Shown: positions 33,145 to 36,545 of the stretch, piece by piece
Layout of the letters: every line of letters starts with the position of its first letter
How positions within the stretch are numbered: the stretch's first letter is position 1
Virus record (IMG/VR): IMGVR_UViG_3300044949_001148
Span: 1-36,545 of that record
DNA: 36,545 bases
Reading direction: 5' to 3' (one strand)
From: a virus
Notes under the pieces: model-generated
What the model was told of the DNA's origin: nothing
Database searches by the model: none
What the model saw: only the letters and a program-made list of their open reading frames with translations
Translations under genes and position numbers: made by a program

Positions 33145-33480
33145 TTATTCATCGTCCCATGGTGCTTTTTTAGACATAATCTCCTTCAATCTTTCAACTA
33201 CTTTAGGGTCTGATGGTTGATTTAATCGCTCCACTAAAGCATCAAAATTTTCTTTTGGGAGGATGATCTTTTCTGGTGGATAAGAACCTTTACCCCAGAA
33301 CTCTTCAAAATGATAAACATATTCCATATGTTGCCAACCATGATTAAGAGAGTACCAAAATTCACTCCACACATGATAATCATCAAACCGAAATCCAGAG
33401 TGTGAGATTAACCGATACCACCACCAAAATGGCGTATATCTAATCGGTTTAAATCCGATTATCCGCTTATTCAAGACCAT
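33145..33480 (-). CDS. Hypothetical protein with DUF1778-like C-terminal half (111 aa)
   Basis: Aromatic N-terminal half (FWWWYRLISHSGFRFDDYHV, then SEFWYSLNHGWQHMEYVYHF) and a charged C-terminal half (KENFDALVERLNQPSDPKVV, then KEIMSKKAPWDDE). The latter resembles the LxxFxxLxxxLDxPPxxxxxLxxLL pattern of DUF1778-type antitoxins. The N-terminal aromatic part resembles two neighbours (33471-33698, 33882-34052). Overlaps the next gene by 10 bases. Confidence 0.7.
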   Translation of the reverse strand: MVLNKRIIGFKPIRYTPFWWWYRLISHSGFRFDDYHVWSEFWYSLNHGWQHMEYVYHFEEFWGKGSYPPEKIILPKENFDALVERLNQPSDPKVVERLKEIMSKKAPWDDE

Positions 33481-33698
33481 CTACCCAACCTCAATTTACG
33501 TTCTTGTGAAAGATAATGATTGTATGGGTCATCATAAGGAAAGATATATTCACACATCCACCCCCATGATAGTGCTTCCCAAAAGTCATCATAACAATAC
33601 TCAGGATACTTATAACAACTCATGATGTAACTGATGTTTTGAAAACCTTCCATAAACCATTCCCATTTTGTCATTTGCCAATATTCTTTTGGTGTCAT
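33471..33698 (-). CDS. Aromatic small protein (75 aa)
   Basis: The 75 residues begin MTPKEYWQMTKWEWFMEGFQ and contain YDDFWEALSWGWMCEYIFPY. Trp/Tyr-rich, soluble by composition. The FWxALxxGW core matches the SEFWYSLNHGW of 33145-33480 and FWDYLNY of 33882-34052, so the three look like tandem relatives. ATG 33698 is chosen over an upstream start within the next gene. Confidence 0.7.
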   Translation of the reverse strand: MTPKEYWQMTKWEWFMEGFQNISYIMSCYKYPEYCYDDFWEALSWGWMCEYIFPYDDPYNHYLSQERKLRLGRWS

Positions 33699-33702
33699 AA
33701 TG

Positions 33703-33900
33703 TTATCCGCAGTTAGGCATCCATAATGTAGATAGTTTGTTTTTCTTTGCCGTGATGTTGAAATGATCAATCTGACCATTCTTATGATAGATTCCGCACC
33801 AAAGAAACCCATCATCCATCATCTCAAAGTGTACCATATCAATATCCCTAACGACAATCTCATCAGGGTTCTTTTCATCGTTCATTTCTTCCATTTCCAT
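33703..33900 (-). CDS. Hypothetical small protein (65 aa)
   Basis: The 65 residues begin MEMEEMNDEKNPDEIVVRDI and contain DMVHFEMMDDGFLWCGIYHK. The HFEMMDDGxxWxGIYHK pattern recurs in small cyanophage proteins. ATG 33900 lies within the end of the preceding gene (overlap of 19 bases). Confidence 0.75.
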   Translation of the reverse strand: MEMEEMNDEKNPDEIVVRDIDMVHFEMMDDGFLWCGIYHKNGQIDHFNITAKKNKLSTLWMPNCG

Positions 33901-34052
33901 TCACTCTTGATGCTCCACTCTTTCCTAATGTAGGAATAGTTTAAATAATCCCAAAAAATACCTTGATAATCTTCAAAGTCCCATTCAGGGTCACGACCAT
34001 CATAAGTCATCAGTTGTTTCCACAACTCAAAACATATCTTAAATGCTTTCAT
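33882..34052 (-). CDS. Aromatic small protein (56 aa)
   Basis: The 56 residues begin MKAFKICFELWKQLMTYDGR and contain DPEWDFEDYQGIFWDYLNYS. Third member of the Trp/Tyr-rich group in this stretch. ATG overlaps the previous stop (ATGA) and the end overlaps the next gene. Confidence 0.7.
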   Translation of the reverse strand: MKAFKICFELWKQLMTYDGRDPEWDFEDYQGIFWDYLNYSYIRKEWSIKSEWKWKK

Positions 34053-34264
34053 TTTGCTTCCCAGAACTTACCATCAGGTCCACAAGAGTAATCAAGTGAT
34101 TCCCAACATTTAGCACGGAGCATATCACAGAACCTACTTTCGTTTCCAGTTACAAGATTTGTGGAAGTATTTGGAGAAGTGCAAGTATCGTGTCGGTGTC
34201 CAAATCCAAATAGATGACCCAACCAATCCTTACGATAATACTTACAATCTTTACAGAGTTTCAT
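34049..34264 (-). CDS. Cys-rich small protein (71 aa)
   Basis: The 71 residues begin MKLCKDCKYYRKDWLGHLFG and have further Cys in HDTCTSPNT, SRFCDML, AKCWESL and SCGPD: seven Cys, starting with CxxC. Metal binding is likely. Recurrent in phages. Overlaps its neighbours by 4 bases on each side. Confidence 0.75.
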   Translation of the reverse strand: MKLCKDCKYYRKDWLGHLFGFGHRHDTCTSPNTSTNLVTGNESRFCDMLRAKCWESLDYSCGPDGKFWEAK

Positions 34265-34527
34265 TGGTATGGGTTCTTAAGGTTATCAAGAATAGCAGAA
34301 AAGAATGCTACCCTATCACGATCGTATTCACAGTCTACATTATGAGAATTGCAAAAATCTATAATGTTTTTCTCTGTTGGAGTTGGAGAATAACAATCAC
34401 GGAACCTAGCATATGTAATATGTTCAACAAACTCTTTTCTCATAATCTCAAAGAGTTGGAAGAGTTCTTGTTGTGAAAGTTCTACTTCTCGGTCGGTTTT
34501 TGAGTGCCCTTGGAATTTGATGTTCAT
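34261..34527 (-). CDS. Hypothetical protein (88 aa)
   Basis: The 88 residues begin MNIKFQGHSKTDREVELSQQ. Helical with a central FVEHITYARFRDCYSPTPTE and C-terminal NIIDFCNSHNVDCEYDRDRV. Acidic, soluble. One base before the upstream gene's stop region; likely coupled. Confidence 0.7.
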   Translation of the reverse strand: MNIKFQGHSKTDREVELSQQELFQLFEIMRKEFVEHITYARFRDCYSPTPTEKNIIDFCNSHNVDCEYDRDRVAFFSAILDNLKNPYQ

Positions 34528-34528
34528 T

Positions 34529-34789
34529 TCAATTTACTCCGTAAAGTTCAAGAATCCTTTTGGCAACCACAATCGCAAGTTCTTTGTTGCCGATAGACAT
34601 ATATTCAGTGATTCCTCTGTGCTCACTATCGTGCTGTTTTCCTGTGGATTCTAGATAAACACCACCATTATCTACTTGAAGTTTTACGGTATGAGTCATA
34701 CCTTCTGCTTCATCAAAAAGTTCATAAACATCAGTGGTACTGTGAATAATATCAGTTCCAGGAACTACATTGTAAGGTTGAAAAGTCAT
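34529..34789 (-). CDS. Hypothetical protein (86 aa)
   Basis: The 86 residues begin MTFQPYNVVPGTDIIHSTTD. Segments AEGMTHTVKLQVDNGGVYLE and EYMSIGNKELAIVVAKRILE suggest a small alpha/beta domain. The gene is immediately followed by 34261-34527. Unknown. Confidence 0.7.
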   Translation of the reverse strand: MTFQPYNVVPGTDIIHSTTDVYELFDEAEGMTHTVKLQVDNGGVYLESTGKQHDSEHRGITEYMSIGNKELAIVVAKRILELYGVN

Positions 34790-34813
34790 TGTAATTGGGT
34801 GTTTATGGGTGAA

Positions 34814-35428
34814 TTATAGGGCATCTAAATCGGTTTTGGAGTGCCCTTGTGACGGTTGTTGAAGTGTCTTCACTCGTTCCAGATAATCTTTACCTTGTTG
34901 ATACAAACCTTCAATCAGTGCGTTAATGTCAGCAGTTTGGACTTCACTGAACTCGTGATTGAGATTCTCATACCTCAGCGCATCAAGCATACACTCTAAT
35001 GCCATTGCCTGTTGAAACTCTGGTGTGATAGGTGTGCCATGAGCAAGACCAGAGCATTCAGTATTGTAGAACATATTATATCGGTCAAGGATACGATGAT
35101 TTCTTACCATACTATTTTCCTCAGCAAACTTATCAGCATCAAATACTTGTGATTTGGCAAACTCTTCTTGAAACTTTTCAGTGTCCATTAGTTGTCCTAC
35201 CGTCATTTCTTTAAACCTCTGTTTGCCGTATTCTGTGAGTTCGTGTTTTTTGTTACGGAGTTCTTCTACTTCTTCTCGTGATAAGTTCAACCAAGGAGCA
35301 TCATCAGGAACTGGAAGATTATGAGCTTCTTGTTTTATTTTTTCAGTTTCATCTTTGATTCTCTGGGTTTCTTCCCTTATCTCTTTCGTGCGTCTCTCCA
35401 TTGGTTCTAACCAAGAATAATCAGTCAT
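34814..35428 (-). CDS. Coiled-coil protein (204 aa)
   Basis: The 204 residues begin MTDYSWLEPMERRTKEIREE. The first 40 residues are a Glu/Lys-rich coiled coil (TKEIREETQRIKDETEKIKQ), then a helical acidic body ending PSQGHSKTDLDAL. The ATG overlaps the previous stop (ATGACTGA). Sequence GHSKTD also appears at the start of the 88-aa protein. Function unknown. Confidence 0.75.
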   Translation of the reverse strand: MTDYSWLEPMERRTKEIREETQRIKDETEKIKQEAHNLPVPDDAPWLNLSREEVEELRNKKHELTEYGKQRFKEMTVGQLMDTEKFQEEFAKSQVFDADKFAEENSMVRNHRILDRYNMFYNTECSGLAHGTPITPEFQQAMALECMLDALRYENLNHEFSEVQTADINALIEGLYQQGKDYLERVKTLQQPSQGHSKTDLDAL

Positions 35429-35603
35429 AAGTTGTAAAAAGAAATACTTTAAGTGTTTGTCCATCGTCCTGAAGACTTACCTGAACATTAGAGCATTCAT
35501 ATCGGACAAGTTCTCTTTCATATCCATTAATCACTTCAACACGAGTCACATCTGGATAGTTCTTTAGAAAGTCTCCATTAGGCATTTGAATGTCTTCGGT
35601 CAT
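35421..35603 (-). CDS. Hypothetical small protein (60 aa)
   Basis: The 60 residues begin MTEDIQMPNGDFLKNYPDVT and continue with VEVINGYERELVRYECSNVQ: beta-rich. ATG 35603 is chosen because it follows the RlpA-like stop by 2 bases. Unknown. Confidence 0.7.
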   Translation of the reverse strand: MTEDIQMPNGDFLKNYPDVTRVEVINGYERELVRYECSNVQVSLQDDGQTLKVFLFTTYD

Positions 35604-35605
35604 TT

Positions 35606-35917
35606 TTATCCCACTACTCTCCAACATACAGTAGCATTTCCTCTGCGTGTGGAAGCGATGTGGGAAAAAGCAGCATAAGAAAGATCTAAATCGGCATGAG
35701 AATATGGTCCACGATCATTTACTCTTACAATTACTTGTTTCATATTATCTTGATTCGTTACCCTAATTTTTGTACCCATAGGAAGATAAGGATGAGCTGC
35801 AGTCCAACGATAAGCATCAAACCGTTCACCGTTGGCGGTTGTTTGTCCATGAAATCCGTCTCCAACTCCATAAAAAGTAGCAATTCCGCAAGTAAGTCCG
35901 GCAATTAGTTCAATCAT
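35606..35917 (-). CDS. RlpA-like double-psi beta-barrel protein (103 aa)
   Basis: The 103 residues carry the RlpA/septal lytic transglycosylase barrel signature: GIATFYGVGDGFHGQTTANG at the start, AAHPYLPMGTKIRVTNQDN, then VRVNDRGPYSHADLDLS. The Asp in NDRGPY and the His of AAHP are the usual catalytic region. A short hydrophobic N-terminus (MIELIAGLTCG) may act as signal. In a phage such a protein could trim peptidoglycan for entry or lysis. ATG 35917 overlaps the previous stop (ATGA). Confidence 0.85.
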   Translation of the reverse strand: MIELIAGLTCGIATFYGVGDGFHGQTTANGERFDAYRWTAAHPYLPMGTKIRVTNQDNMKQVIVRVNDRGPYSHADLDLSYAAFSHIASTRRGNATVCWRVVG

Positions 35918-36096
35918 CGTTCCCAAGCATAAGATTTCAGAAATTCATTATCTCTTTCAAGTGTTTCAATTTTATCATACAAATCATCAATAATTTCAAT
36001 CAAGGCATCATAATCAATCGTTGTAATTGTTCTACCATCCTCAATATCCTCATGGTAAGAATATTGGAGTTGTTGTTTCAGGTCTCGTGTGTCCAT
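35914..36096 (-). CDS. Small coiled-coil protein, paralogue of 36176-36331 (60 aa)
   Basis: The 60 residues begin MDTRDLKQQLQYSYHEDIED and contain ITTIDYDALIEIIDDLYDKI and ETLERDNEFL. The pattern YSYHEDIEDG..IDYDALIEII..L..KIETLERD matches YSYYADMEGG..IDYRSLIHII..LHNRIEKLERD of the next gene, so the two are tandem paralogues. The gene has its own perfect-type promoter at 36119-36147. Confidence 0.75.
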   Translation of the reverse strand: MDTRDLKQQLQYSYHEDIEDGRTITTIDYDALIEIIDDLYDKIETLERDNEFLKSYAWER

Positions 36097-36118
36097 TTAG
36101 TTAATTGCTTACGAATTC

Positions 36119-36147
36119 ATTATACAGCAAAGGACACTCGGTTTCAA
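36119..36147 (-). promoter_or_regulatory. Sigma70-type promoter TTGAAA-17-TATAAT
   Basis: TTGAAA (36147-36142), 17-base spacer, TATAAT (36124-36119) on the minus strand, with TGC just upstream of the -10 region, 23 bases before the ATG of 35914-36096. Confidence 0.85.
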
Positions 36148-36177
36148 GTGCCCTTGTGCCTATTTGGGAAGTGTCCT
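36131..36177 (-). terminator. Hairpin after 36176-36331
   Basis: AGGACACT and AGTGTCCT arms, beginning at the stop codon, with inner AAGTGCCCTTGTGCC structure. It overlaps the -35 of the downstream promoter, so terminator and promoter are interlocked. Confidence 0.6.
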
Positions 36178-36331
36178 ACCTTAAATCCCTCTCAAGTTTC
36201 TCAATCCTATTATGAAGTTCAGTGATAATGTGAATCAAAGAACGATAATCAATACTCTCAACATCATCTCCACCTTCCATATCAGCATAATATGAGTATA
36301 GGAGTTCTTTTGTAAAGTTTCGTTCAGTCAT
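36176..36331 (-). CDS. Small coiled-coil protein, paralogue of 35914-36096 (51 aa)
   Basis: The 51 residues begin MTERNFTKELLYSYYADMEG and end LHNRIEKLERDLR. Strong similarity to the preceding gene's N-terminal half. ATG overlaps the stop of 36328-36528 (ATGA). Role unknown. Confidence 0.7.
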   Translation of the reverse strand: MTERNFTKELLYSYYADMEGGDDVESIDYRSLIHIITELHNRIEKLERDLR

Positions 36332-36528
36332 CGTAAATCCCTCTCTAAAATATCAATACAATCTGCCCATCCACTGAAATAGTCAAAATCGTATTTGTTG
36401 GTGTCTTCTTTATGATAGTTTTTCAACCATTCCTTCACGACATTCACAATCTCATTTGCGATTACATCACCAGATTGAACGGCATCGTGAGTATAATACC
36501 ATTCCGTAAGTCGTTCGTGAAGTTTCAT
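36328..36528 (-). CDS. Hypothetical protein (66 aa)
   Basis: The 66 residues begin MKLHERLTEWYYTHDAVQSG and contain VIANEIVNVVKEWLKNYHKE, ending DCIDILERDLR. The C-terminal LERDLR is also the end of 36176-36331. ATG 36528 is near the right window edge and its promoter is outside the window. Confidence 0.7.
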   Translation of the reverse strand: MKLHERLTEWYYTHDAVQSGDVIANEIVNVVKEWLKNYHKEDTNKYDFDYFSGWADCIDILERDLR

Positions 36529-36545
36529 TTTTTATTCCTCAATTT

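Noticed and set aside
1-36545. tRNA genes, CRISPR arrays, insertion sequences
   Set aside because: I saw no cloverleaf with a GTTCRA arm, no regularly spaced repeats with unique spacers (the 16137-16330 array has no spacers) and no transposase.

Overview
The window looks like part of a T4-like cyanophage (a myovirus infecting Synechococcus-type cyanobacteria). Three things point this way. The left end carries the T4 baseplate genes 6 and 25. AATAAATA late-promoter boxes, the cyanophage form of the T4 late promoter, precede structural-type genes. Most of the rest is a dense run of very short proteins of the kind that fills cyanophage genomes. Three TTTTCCACA boxes match the cyanobacterial DnaA-box form. 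All 95 genes I can support lie on the minus strand. I found no tRNA, rRNA or CRISPR array. Exact species and host are not decidable from the sequence.

Layout. (1) 1-6.1 kb: virion and late genes (partial baseplate-type protein, gp6, gp25, a glycosyltransferase-like protein, small conserved proteins). (2) 6.2-15.9 kb: an island of tiny genes, visibly more GC-rich than the flanks especially at 6.7-9.6 kb. Most genes have their own promoter and hairpin terminator. Many gaps hold one or two copies of an ~85 bp repeat (11 copies found). It encodes a Cys-rich putative zinc protein, two KTSC-like paralogues and an ArdA-like putative anti-restriction protein fused to a cyAbrB-like N-terminus. (3) 15.94-16.58 kb: a gene-free segment with the only strong plus-strand promoter (perfect TTGACA-17-TATAAT), a 19-unit TTATAA tandem array and three DnaA-type boxes; a candidate origin or control region. 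(4) 16.6-22.3 kb: more short genes, many using the same promoter/leader cassette as the island. (5) 22.3-27.0 kb: a restriction-modification-like cluster (PD-(D/E)XK nuclease, winged-helix/ParB-like protein, beta-class DNA methyltransferase) next to an SF2 helicase with a perfect consensus promoter. (6) 27.0-36.5 kb: a tightly packed run of small genes with ATGA/TAATG overlaps, including a cytidine/dCMP-type deaminase, an AbrB-like protein, a secreted protein and an RlpA-like double-psi beta-barrel protein.

How it may work together (inference): short early-type genes with uniform host-sigma70 promoters would be switched on at once after infection, as anti-host and anti-defence functions. The ArdA-like protein would blunt host type I restriction. 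The phage methyltransferase and nuclease could mark phage DNA and attack unmodified DNA. The late structural genes at the left use the separate late-promoter class.
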